64,000 nt of DNA from Asterias amurensis (lineage: Eukaryota > Echinodermata > Asteroidea > Forcipulatida > Asteriidae): contig NC_092661.1 in assembly GCF_032118995.1 (NCBI RefSeq), forward strand, positions 19,231,185 to 19,295,184, in the 5' to 3' direction. Below, in pieces: positions 45,101-57,000 of the stretch (position 1 is its first letter; each line of letters opens with the position of its first letter). Under the pieces are notes generated by a model. It was not told where the DNA came from, did not search any database, and saw only the letters and a list, made by a program, of their open reading frames with translations. A program made the position numbers and the translations under genes.

Positions 45101-47621
45101 CTTGGTTTTCCATGTTTTTTATCGTTTATCAAAAAAGTTTTTTTTGAGCCAAATTCATGATTTTTGGGAAATGTTTGGCACAATTGTCTAAAATGCCCTC
45201 CTGGTTACATTTTAGATGATATTCCAATTATTCTTGGCTTAAAACATATAACTGGTGGTAAGTATTCACAATTTTAAAGAAACATCATTGTAAATTTATT
45301 CACAGGGTGCTGCCACTCGTTTTAATTAGCCCTTAATTACCAATTATGAAATGTAATGTCCATGACATTGCATGGTGTTTAGTTTTATATTTTAAAGCCA
45401 GTATGAGATATTTTCATGAGACTTCATACGCAAAGCTAGTTTTTAGGGGCTAATCCTATAATGCAAGAAAATTAATAAAAAATTAATTACAACTGTGCTA
45501 ACGAGCGTCATGGACATTACATTTAGCGTCATGGACATTACGTCATGGACATTACATGTCACATGATACTTACCTTTTTGAAGGTAAATGCTACAATTTA
45601 TCAATTAGACCTATTGTAGGTAAACCTGGACTAGTCAAAGAGAACATTTGTCATAGACCTCATCAGAAATTTACTTCAAGCTCTTTTATAGCAGCGCGTT
45701 TAGTGGCAACATCATGCACAGATTCTACAAACTGACAGCTCAAATCTGAGATTTTCAGGTGAGTTTTCTCATGGAACTGTTCTTTCCTAAAAACATTCAA
45801 GTGACATTGAAATATATGTGAACTGTTGGTGAGACATGTTTAGATGAATGTAGGACATTATAAACAGACTTTATCATCAAAGAAGACTTCTCAAGGCCTA
45901 GGCGTAATGCAGATTTGTACACATCTACGGATAGCTTGGATACAAAGACGTCATACATAAAGTAATTTTTTATTTTTACATAATTTCAGAATGGCTAAGA
46001 CTTGAGTACAGAGGCAGAAAAAGTATAGAGAGAAAACAAGACAAACCATGGAAACATGATTGTGATAAACAAAGCCCCATGCAGCCAATCTTTCCTTCAT
46101 TTGTTGTTCTCTGTTCTTGTTTTGCATGTCAATCTAGGTGGAACGTGTAGAGGATGACCTCAATGACTGTCTCGTATTTGGAAAACTAAGGAAGCATCTA
46201 CGTTTGACCTGTTCCTCCCAAGAAGTCCTCCCAACTCATTTTAACTGATCTTCTGGGAATTGTTCTCCCAGTCTTGAACAAAGCAGTATTCAGATCAACT
46301 TTGAAAATTACAGAAACCTTTGATGTTTATTTTCCATTTACTGTTGTCACAAAATGTTGACGCAAGATGTTCAGTATATTACTCAAGATGAACAATTACC
46401 ATGTGAGAAACACAAAAAAAGGGAATTATGTTCAAGATAATTAGAAAAAAAGGTTACTTCATGTATACCTACATCTCTGGTCTATCATAACTACTCCAAG
46501 GCAGAAGCCAGCCTGGTTGGATGTGGACGGAAAGTGCAAAAAGGGGACTTACCGAGGGGCGGGGTTTAAGTGAGATTCTGGGGGAGGATTGGTTCTTAAA
46601 AATGTTTGGAAGAGGTTAAACATTAAGATAGGGACATTCATTTTAGTTTAAAACCCATATTAAGAGCAAGGCAGCACATGGGTTTACAAGTTCAGGGTAA
46701 AAGCATGATGCATCATTTTACAAGTTTGACGTAATGTCCATGACGCTAAAAATAACCCAAAATGTAATGTCCATGACGCTCTATTAAGATGTGTAACAAG
46801 AAAGTTGACAGGTTTTCTTAAAAATATTATCAATGTTCATGTTAACTACTTCCCTGTTTAGCAAATAAAAAGGTGTTCTAAAAATTTTGAACTTTAACTT
46901 CACAGAGTTTTGGAATTGAGTGTGTTGTACCCAAAACCCACTTCCGTTTTTCGTAATGTCCATGACGCTCGTTAGCAGTGCTCTGACTCCTTAATTAATT
47001 TGAACTTTTCCAAATACATAGTATCATTTGACTTACTAGGACACAAGATACTAGTATCAAGCACAAAACTCTAAATCAAAGCTACTTGGTGTGTTTAACT
47101 GACCAACAAAGTTCTAAAAATGTCTCAAAACGTAATGTCCATGACGTGGAATTGCCCATAAGCAGTTTGCAACAGCTTAGCTAATTCTATTTTCTGAATG
47201 CTTAAGTGTAACATAATTCACTGTATTAGCTACACCCATTTCACACAAACTTTCTCCACTGTTTACTTCCAAAAGCCCTATGGAATTGCATTGAGAGCTA
47301 GTGTTTGCACCCTACCATAATGAGGTTTAAATGTAAACACACTTCAATATGTGATTGTGAGACATTATGATTAGGACTGAAGTATACATCATTACATTTA
47401 ATTACATACTGTAACTTGAACATGATTGTCAATTGTTATGCTTCAGTGCTTCGCAACTTTTGTTTTTTAATACAAATAAATTAAAAGTGATTAAAAAAAA
47501 GTAAAGCAATTTATAATATAAGAAAAACAGAGAGAGAGAATGTGAACACTTACGCCTTCTTGATATCTGCATCTATTGCCGACCTCGTTAGGCCCAGAAT
47601 ACCGTAGTAATCCTGTCCCAT
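42174..47621 (-). CDS. DNAJB13: DnaJ homolog subfamily B member 13 (ciliary/radial-spoke HSP40)
   Basis: Six exons, in order: 47621-47554, 44875-44772, 44565-44404, 43899-43742, 43080-42776, 42324-42174; 315 aa (human 316). The J domain starts [11 protein letters not shown], with [13 protein letters not shown] (HPD intact, near residue 32) and [25 protein letters not shown]13-type linker follows: [20 protein letters not shown] and GGDNPFSEFFDES. The substrate-binding half has [39 protein letters not shown] and [14 protein letters not shown]. Human DNAJB13 reads HPL where HPD is here, as I recall. The protein acts at the radial spokes of motile cilia and sperm flagella. It is head-to-head with CFAP47. 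Intron 1 (44876-47553) contains a 2.2-kb transposon; intron 4 contains a foldback. DNAJB1-type paralogues are the alternative, but the MGQDYY start and the linker favour DNAJB13. Confidence 0.93.
43412..43588. mobile_element. Foldback element in DNAJB13 intron 4
   Basis: The left arm CTTTTGGTTTTACCCATATA, CACTGATGTGTGTTAGCACTG pairs with the right arm CAGTGCTAAAACACATCAGTG, ATGGGTAAAACCAGAAA. The end then repeats AAACTTTTAAGTTTCTGGTT, giving a second small hairpin. Non-coding. Confidence 0.8.
44975..47157. mobile_element. 2.2-kb non-autonomous DNA element with subterminal 14-mer repeats, DNAJB13 intron 1
   Basis: Ends GGGCAATTCCAC (44975-44986) and GTGGAATTGCCC (47146-47157), with a 4-bp direct repeat ATAA on each side (44971-44974 and 47158-47161). 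Inside are eight exact copies of GTAATGTCCATGAC: plus orientation at 45353, 46731, 46764, 46953 and 47132; reverse at 45507, 45528 and 45542. A 25-bp inverted pair (about 45496-45520 and 46953-46977) extends two of them through ACGCTCGTTAGCA. No transposase frame is present. The multiple copies in both orientations near both ends look like transposase-binding sites. I cannot name the superfamily. Confidence 0.75.
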
Positions 47622-48063
47622 TTTAATTAGAAATTATTAGAAAACTTCTAGTATAATGGTAATTATTGGCGAGTCTTAAATGGGTGCTATGTAAGGTGCT
47701 AGCTGCTGCAGAGTTCTCCTTTTATTTTTAACAATCGCCAACCCCCAATCCAAGTTAATCCAAGTCGACGATGTTTATATTGTTGCCATGGATGATTGAA
47801 CACAAGAGGGCGCTGCTAAAAATTATCGTATGCCAGCTGCGCAGCCGCAGAAGAAAATAAAAGGTACTGCTGTTTTTACTATCCTCTGCGAGTCAGTCAG
47901 CCCCTAGCGGGCAGCAGACGATAAACGGCAAACTGTGCTTGGCAACAACTTTATGAGCAACAACATGGCAGCTGTTTGAGAAACCTCTCTCAGCGAGACG
48001 TCAACTTAATTTCCCCACAAAAGGTGTTTTTTAGAGCTTAGTTTGTTAGTTTTTGTGTTCATT
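47622..48063. promoter_or_regulatory. Shared bidirectional promoter region of DNAJB13 and CFAP47
   Basis: Only 442 bp separate the two start codons, which face away from each other. Candidate RFX X-box half or near sites: GTTGCCATGG (47782-47791) and GTGCTTGGCAAC (47935-47946; right half GGCAAC is canonical). A CTCF-like core ACAAGAGGGCGCT lies at 47802-47814. RFX factors drive many ciliary genes, so a shared X-box would fit. Sites are matched by eye only. Confidence 0.6.
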
Positions 48064-51000
48064 ATGGCAGGAGACATATCAGGGGTACGAATTATTCCTC
48101 CAGTGATTGAGTTTATGGATGCAGAAGCCAACGTCGTCCACGCTCAAACTGTCACGGTGCAAAACATCAGCAAGTGCAGCAAGCAAATAAAGTTCCACGG
48201 ACCAAATACAAATGTAAGCGAACTCGGGTACCAATTTTAAAACCATTATTTTCGAAACGAATTGTTACTCGAAAAGACATTTTGCATGTCGTTCATTTTC
48301 TTTACAAGGAAAGCCTACTTATTGTCTTTTCTTTTTTATTCATGTTACTGTTAGTCAGCTTGTCAGGCCTATTCCATCTTCATGATGATGCAGCTAATTT
48401 CCTTGAAAAAATGTTTGACTTTCAGTTTGACAGATTTCTTTTTTTTTCTTTTTTTCTTTTTTTTTTTTTGGGGGGGGGGGGCTGAGTTAAAGCGCTTGCA
48501 AAACCCTTTCAAATGTAACTGTTAATAGGCCTACCAATTGTTCAATTTCAACCCCAACAACAAATTATTTCAATTTACCAACCACCAAAGGAGAATTAAT
48601 AAATATCCTAGAAGTAGGGGGCCTATGTTGTAGTAGAAAATAGAGGCATACAATTTTGTTTGTGGAAATAGCCTACTACGTACTAGTATACTATTTGAGA
48701 ATTTTTAGTTGTCCTTTTTTAAAATGACCACCACCGAAACATGAATAGACCAATGTGTTGGAGTTATAAACTATTAAATTTAATGTTTTTCTTTACATAG
48801 GGAACTTACTTTTGCTGAATTTACATCTGAACTTGATAATTATTTAATAGGCTTAAACACAAATTTCTGAATCCTGGTTTTTAAAAGAAACCACATTATT
48901 GAACTGCACAAAAGAGGTGGGTTCAATTCAAATGACAACAAAGGCTGTTTCAAGACTATAATAGGAGACATCTAACTGGGGTCTAGATACCATAATGCAG
49001 GGCTTTTGGATAATTAAATTTTAAAACCACAATTCATGTCTAAGGGGATTAACAATAGATGCAAAACATGGTGTAAAATACCCATTAGACCAGTAAACTT
49101 CTGCAGTCTAGCAGTCTAGTACATTTTCAGATATCAATATAAAATATTTTCAAATACATATTTTTGAAGACCTTAAGTGTTAATTTTAAAGTTTAATGCA
49201 AGCCTCATGAAAGTTCATTAGATATATAAACAAAATATTAATATTTAGGAAAAGATTTGTATGGTCCAGTAAACATTCTGAGTTGACCTACCATTACAGT
49301 AAAAGTTTCTGAACTACATGACCTGTGGTGTAGTGGAGAAAGTCAAGCCCTAGCAAACATTCAAATTTGTGTTTATGAGTAAAGAATGACGGTGCATTTG
49401 TAATAATAATAATGAACAGTTTTTGTATTGCGCACAATTACAATTAAGTCTCAAAGCATTTGATATGTACTGTTCTCATTTAAACTCTCAAGTTGCAGAT
49501 GCAATCAAAGATTATTATATCATTGGAAAAAGAAGCATCAGATCTTTTCAATTAAAGTGAAATGCATTAGGGTTGCTGTTAATGATGCTTATCAATCCTG
49601 TTTTTAACATTTTCTCTAACATGTCTAATACATGTAGTTTGACTAATTTGAATGTGTAACCAAAGCTATAGGAAAATAGAGACTGAAACCAAACACTTTC
49701 CCTCCCTCTACAGTTAAACATGAAAAACTATACACTGCCTACAATATCATTTACAGAAATTCAAGTTGATTGTGAAGAACCCAGACAGACCAGTAGCACC
49801 AGGCCTAGAGGTGACAGCTACTGTAGAATTCTTCACTGAAGAACCTCAGGATTGCCAGGATGGCCTCATCCTTCTTGTAGATGAAGATGTAGTTGAGATA
49901 CCCCTCTGTGTGTAAGTTGCCATTAATAGTATAGGTATTTATATAGTGCCTTTAACACAGATCAAAGCGCTGAACAATGAATAAAACAAGAACAAAGCAA
50001 AGAAAGAAAGATGAACAAAACAGCAAAGGATTAATGACGAGGCTGACTGAAAAAGTAGGTTTTGAGGTGTTTTTTGAAAATAGCAGTAGAAGATGATTCC
50101 CTGCTCAGTTGCCATTGCCAAACTTAGTGTTAGTGGTATCTAACCCAATCCATGTTCAATGCAGTTAGTTATAAACAGCTGTGTGATTAGCAGTGTGATC
50201 TGACACTCATGAAGCCATTTTGAGGTGTGGTGGACTCAATACTAGACATGGTTAGGATTGGGTAAATTTGTCTGTAGGCGTCCAAACCAAACAGTGCACT
50301 CCTACAGTGTCCACCATAACTGAAACCTCTAAAAGGCTTATGTACATTTCCTCTGTTTAAATTGTTTGAATCATTTATAATTATTGTGGTTAATCCTTAC
50401 CACACTGTTAAAAGGACACAACTTCAGAAGAATAACCTCACGGTATCATATGTTCAACTCATAATAGTTTAATAAATTCTTTTAGAATATAATGGGTATT
50501 TTTTTTTTTATTATTCAAAGTTTAGAAGTACATTCCATTATGCCATCTTTATACAGGCTGAAATTTAACATTATTAGACTAGCAGACCTATAAACAATTT
50601 TTTTTGAATGATAAGTCATTTAAAAATTCATCAAAATTTTATAATTTTGTACAGATATTTGCAATGTTTTTATTTCTTTGTTCAACAGCTACAGCCCACA
50701 ACCCCTTCTTGACTTGGAAGGGCCAGCCAATTTTGGCACAGTAGTTCGTAATAGCAAAGTACTTTCTACTCAGGTTTCTCTGTATAACCATGGTTCCTTG
50801 CCAGGGAACTTCAATATTAACTACACTGGTCTTCAACCAATCACCATATTCCCTACAACTGGTACCCTGAAGCCCAAGACTGCACAGGTCATTAAGGTAG
50901 GTTTGTTAAACATCACATTTAATTCCAAGCACGTCGGCTTTAAGTGGTCGCCTCATAGCAATGAAAATGACGTCGGATCGGACCACTTTGCCCTCAATAG

Positions 51001-54000
51001 CCTGACTTTCGCTTCCCACAACCGTCCTTTATTTGGCATCTGCAAACAACAGATGTAGTCTGACCTCCATCGAGGGGAGGACGGACGATGTTCGAATGTT
51101 CGATCGCATCGAAGTCTTCCTTGATTGACGCCACAAAAAGGGATGGATGGACAAACAACTTCCAAACAACTTTGTCTATTTTTTTAACATATAAATCCTG
51201 ACAAACAATTACTCAAACAATTTGTGTGTTGTTAATATACATATACTTTTGTGTTTAAAAGGAAGAATCAAATCTATTTGCAATTGTGTCTTTAAAACTG
51301 TATTTTGTCTCTTTTATAGGTTGAGTTTGTAACTAAAAATGCTGGAGTTCTGAATGAAGAAGTGCCGTAAGTGCAGATGTTTATTTTGGTTTATTTGTAG
51401 AAATTGTTTGAAAAACCTTTGTGAAGCATTTCATACTAAAAACAAAACAAAAACAAATGTTACGTCGAGTATAAATTTGTGGATTTTTCCATCCGCATTT
51501 GCTTTGAAAGTATTGGTTTCAAAACTTGGCCCGGAAAAAAATAAAACTTCTGTTAAAAATTAAATGTGAACTGTTAAGTTAGCAAGTGTTTCGACCCATA
51601 CTCATCATTCTATGTTGGCAGCATTGCCTTTTTAAAAATTAACATACCTCTTCTCCCTGCCTCTCCCCATAGGGTTCAACTGGAAGCCCAGCAGCCAGCC
51701 ACCCTTCAGATTCAAGCCAACGTTGTTGAGCGTTGCCTTGAATTATATGCTCCTGAATCTGAGGACCAGATTGACTGCATTCAATTTGGCTGTACATACT
51801 ATGGCACAGACAAGACCCAGATTGCTATGCTTTATAATAATGGCCCTGATCCAGTCAGCTTTGTCACGGTACTGGAGGAAGATGCTGAAGGCATGGAAAG
51901 TGTAAGTATTTTTTAAACACTAAGTAATTATCCAATTAGCTTTAGACGTTCTGTTAAACGTGACGTATCTTGGCCGAGGGGTTAAGAGCGCTGGACTCGA
52001 GCTCGTGTGTTTCCTTGAGCAAGATATTTACTATTATTGCTTTGTCCTTCAGATGGTAAATTAAGTCATGGGTCCACTGTACTAGGATTGGTAGTGCACA
52101 TAAAAGAAACTAGAATACTTATCGTGAAAAAGTAGGGGCTAACCCCAGTGTTTCTGGTTCACGCAGAAAGCACCCATGTTTACAGAAATTAATTTTACTT
52201 ATGAGGCATCCTTGATATCATTACCAGACAAATATACATGTAATACAAATTTAAAAAGTAATAGGTTTTCTGATTTTGCTTCTTTTATGTAATTTCTTCT
52301 ATTCAGGGAACTGATTTCACAAAGTCAACAGTTGCAACGCTTGCTACCAAGGACATGGATAGAGTACGCACCAGCACAAATGAACTGACCTCAATGGTCA
52401 CAGCAATCCCCTCCCAGGGAAAGCTGGCACCCTATCAGCGTGCTCCAGTTTTCTTCCGATTTAGCCCCCGCTACAACTCGGCTAGACAGGGTTGGAAAGG
52501 GACAGCCACTCCTCCTCCCAGGCAAGACTTTGCTTTGTTCATGCAAATTGTAGTGATTGGAAGCAGCAAGGGGTTTGGCACCGACAAAGAAGGCGGAAAG
52601 CAGAATGGCAATGAAGGTATAGTTCTTACTGTTTTGACCAGAACAAGTATACTTATGTTCATGTTGTTCCTCCTTTTAAAGTGAAATTTTGCTTCAAGTT
52701 TTGTTTAAGGCATTGCTATGTGTTTTTTCGACAACTTAATTTGTTTTTACAATTTTCCCCTTTAGGTACTAAGGTAGAAGTTGCCCTTACTGGCACAGCC
52801 CTCCCTGTTCTACTCAGCCTCTCTCCAACTAAACACTTTGACTTTGGTGATTGCCCAGTTGGTGAGCATGTTGACACCCTATGCACCCTCCGTAATGATG
52901 CCACCCATCTCCCTGTTTCATTCATCTGCAAACAAGTGGCTCAGTTCTGTATTTATCCATCATTTGGGAAGCTGAAACCAGGCGAGTCTCAAGACCTTAT
53001 CTTCTCCTTTAAGCCTAACCAGTATGGCTCCTTCAAGAAGATCCAAGTGATGGATGTGTTAGGATCAGTTGCTGATGAAGGAGATGAGGCCAATCCAATG
53101 GCTACACACCTGGAAGCAATTTATGCCTTACACATATCACTGCATGGATTAAGTAATGCTGAATCAAAGAAGAGAGAACCTAAATTCAACCCAGGTAAAT
53201 AATTTTTTGTTGACTGCTGCATACATCACTACAAAAAGAAATTTAATCTCTTGTCATTTATTATTATGAGATATCACCTAACATCTCAAGGCCGGATCAA
53301 ATAAGTTTGTTTCAGGTTGGTATGGGAGCCTGAAGAGAAAAGGGAACCATGCATTGAGAAAAGCTAATTGATCAATTACACTTAGATTTTGTACTTGCTG
53401 TTTCATTGTTGTGTGTTTTGTTTGATTACAAACCCATTCCCACCTCAGGTATTACTCCTCGTGTTGTTGGTGAGGTTGGTCAGTTCGTTGATGTCACTGT
53501 TGATAATGCTAAGACTTTTGAGCCCAGAGCAGCTATGGTTGGAGCACCAAAGACTAAGGGACTTCATGCAACTAAGTCTGCAGGCCATGTTCCAGACAGT
53601 AGAGCTCTAGTAGCATACCCTAATGACCGAGCTCGTAGTATCAGGCCTAGCTACAGACGAGATCAGTACAAGTAAGTCTTATGCAAGATTCTTTTCTTGC
53701 ATTTCTTTATCTGTTGTTTTCTAAGTGCGTGCAAAATTAGACTAAAAGATTTGTGTTTCTGATTGATAATATGAGGTGTTGTAGGATCTTTTGAAACTTC
53801 TCAATAATTTCAAACAAGGAACAAACAAAACTGATTATTCTGCCACCATCTTGATCATATAATCCCTGTATCTGACAGACTGTACACAAATATACCAGAC
53901 TATTTGCCCTTCCAGCCTAGGTGTGGTTACATTAATTTTAATGGGAAAGAATCAAGATAACTGCATCATGTTAACAGTCTATTACACAATCATAAATGCC

Positions 54001-57000
54001 TGGTTCATTCTGAAATAAAATTGCCAACCCAACAAATTTCATTGCGTCACTCACTTGATTGTTTGCGTCACAATACTCACTTCTTATTCACTTTCGAAGT
54101 ATAAACTTGGCTGAAGACTTATAATTCATGATTGATTGCTTTATGACTGTAAGTATTGTTTGAAGCTTTGCATGGTGTGGACAAATGACGTGTTTATGAC
54201 TGTGTTTGTGTCTACCACCACAGGACTATCTTCACCAAGACAGAGCGCCACACCTATGTTGATCCAGACTATGCATATGATGATAATGAACTTGCTGCTA
54301 TACAGAAACACAAGAACAAGTATCACAACTACCTGAGAGAGAGTCGACAACACAGGATTGGAAAGACAAAAGCCAAGTAAGAATTCTGTTGAACTTCAAA
54401 GTTTTGTACTAGAAAATAACTTCGAAAGATTACAATATTTGTCATTAAAACTTGTTAAGTATCCAATTTGTAGGCTTGAAATTACACAAGTGCCAATGAT
54501 TGCATTCTTTGTCAAGGTCATGACGAGCTCCTTTTAAAAAATTCCTTTGGATGTCGGGTTATTCTCATCTAATGGGAGTTATTTTAACCTAAGAGAAGAA
54601 GTCTTGTCCCTTGAAATCTGTATTTGTTACATTTACAGATGATCTATATTTGCACAAACTTCTTGATTAGCCTTCAGAATGTAAAAAGTTTCACAAAACG
54701 GTACATCAAATGTTAAAAGATTAATTTCTTAACATTTTCAGATGGCAGAGAGAACAAGAAATAGCTCGTTGCAGGTTGATAATACATTCAAAATTTTGCA
54801 TTGTAGCCCATTGTTCACATTTCTCATCATGATTTATTCTTTAAATTATCATCCACAAAAATGTGCCAAGAAGATTCATAAATTTGATACCACATTGTGT
54901 ACATCTGCTTCTAAGTTATTACTGTTGTACATGCCAATTGTAAGCAGAAGAACAAAAGCAACTTCACTTGTATTGCAGATCTTCATTTAATGTGTGTCAT
55001 TAGAAATTCTTGGCTATTTTATGACAAAGTCGTCCTTCATTTATTCAAAGCCAACTTCTTCTCCATTACAGCCGGTCATGTCTGACCTAAAAACCATTTG
55101 TGTTTCACTTTTATTAGATACATGCATAGAAATCAACATATTTTCCCACTTCAGCACTGAACACACGTTTTTAAAATTAAAATCATGTTTCTATTTGCCA
55201 AAATATTTTAAAATTGCCAGTCTTTATCTTTGTACTCGCTCATAATATTTCTTAGTCTTATTCATCTAGCCATGTTTTTTTCTTCAAGGAAACTTGTTTT
55301 CTCATCCACTTTTTTCTATGCTCCAAACTTTATCCAAAGCTTGTCACCATTTATATACTCAAAGTCATCTGCTTCATCCATGACAGCCAATCATGGTCTG
55401 TTCTGAGAACCGTTTGTCCATTACTTTAGATGCATTTAGAAATCACCATTTTATTGAGGGTTGGAAAATACATAGCCATAAACCAAAGCTTTTATTAATT
55501 GTCTTTATAATGTATTTTATCTAGGGAGTTTGCAGAACTGGATAATGACAAAAATATTGGTCTCAAGCCAGCGTCAGGATTGAGGCCTCCTAAACTCAAA
55601 GTAGATGAAGTCAAACCACCGACAAAAAGTAAGTGTGACTTATGACTTTTGCCTAATTACTGTTTTGACTTTACTTGCACCACAATACTTAAGTGTACAA
55701 ATACTGACTGCTTCAAGAGTGCTATGGTTAAAACTATGACTCCTGAGGTGATCCCTGGAGCGGTCTACTTTACCAAGGCTCGGTATTCGCACTCATCTTT
55801 GAGAACTAAAACACAAAGATGCACAACTGATAATAGCAAAAATTTATAAACTGTCATGAAATCTGAGCTGATAAGATCAAGGAAGGCAAAAGAGACATCT
55901 AGTTATCATGAAGCTGCCATTGCTGTGGGTATAGTGTATTGGTTGCTATTGATATGGTACATTGGTTGCTATGGGTATAGTAAAATGATTGCTATTGGTT
56001 TAGTGCGTTCCGATCTCGCTGCCTTCTAGTGAGATTAAGACTTATTATGTGATTGCGACCTACTAGTTTCTTTGTATTATCTTTAGCAAAATTGAAATTG
56101 TAAATTTGTTATTTATTTGTTATTGATTGTTATTACAAAATACTATTGGACAAAAATCGTTTTTGGACTAAATCTTAAGAGAATAAGAGGTCAATAAACA
56201 CATTGCCTTGAACACAAGTATTTAGTGAGTGAATTATACTATGTTATGTTTCAACTCAACAGCACCAAGTCCAAGAGACAAAAATCGCAGAATGTTGAGC
56301 TCCAAGCATTTAGCAGAGAAAGAGCTGAACTCGACATCTCGTCCAATTAGTCGTGGACTTAATGCAATCCCGATGACGTCTCAGGAGAAGGCTGACTGTA
56401 AGAAGATCCTGACTCCTCAACAACTACACCAGGTGGTCATTGGTAAGGCTCTCTGCTATTTCATTAATCTCTGTTCTTATGCTTAAAACTGCTGGAAAAT
56501 TCATTGATGATACTTTTCCAGGAAACTGTACTTCTAGTAATAGGCTTTACTTTTAAGCATCCTTGGAAGCTTTTTTTATGTAATATAAGAAACCCATGCA
56601 TTTTGTTTCACTTCTTATTTATAGCAAAATCTTTTCTCTTTTATGACTTGACCTCATTCAGCTGACGTCATTATCACAATAATCTTCGTTGCGCCATTTT
56701 GCGAGTCAATGTCCCAGTGTGTTTTGCAGTGCAGTGCACATTTTTGGCTAAGTGGTATTTACACATTTACTATCATTTGTGTGTGCAATTTGACTCCCAA
56801 TTTGGGGAGCATGGCAGACAGTTGCCATGTGTGAAGATGGTGCAAGGGGTCAATAGTTGAGGAGTTACTCCTTTAACAAAACATGTTGTCTTTTACACTT
56901 TAAAATTGTGTTTTATTTACTATAGGTCCTCCCACCTTAGACTTTGGTCAAGTGTGTCTTAAATCAACAAGTGTGCAGAAACTCAACATCATCAACAATC

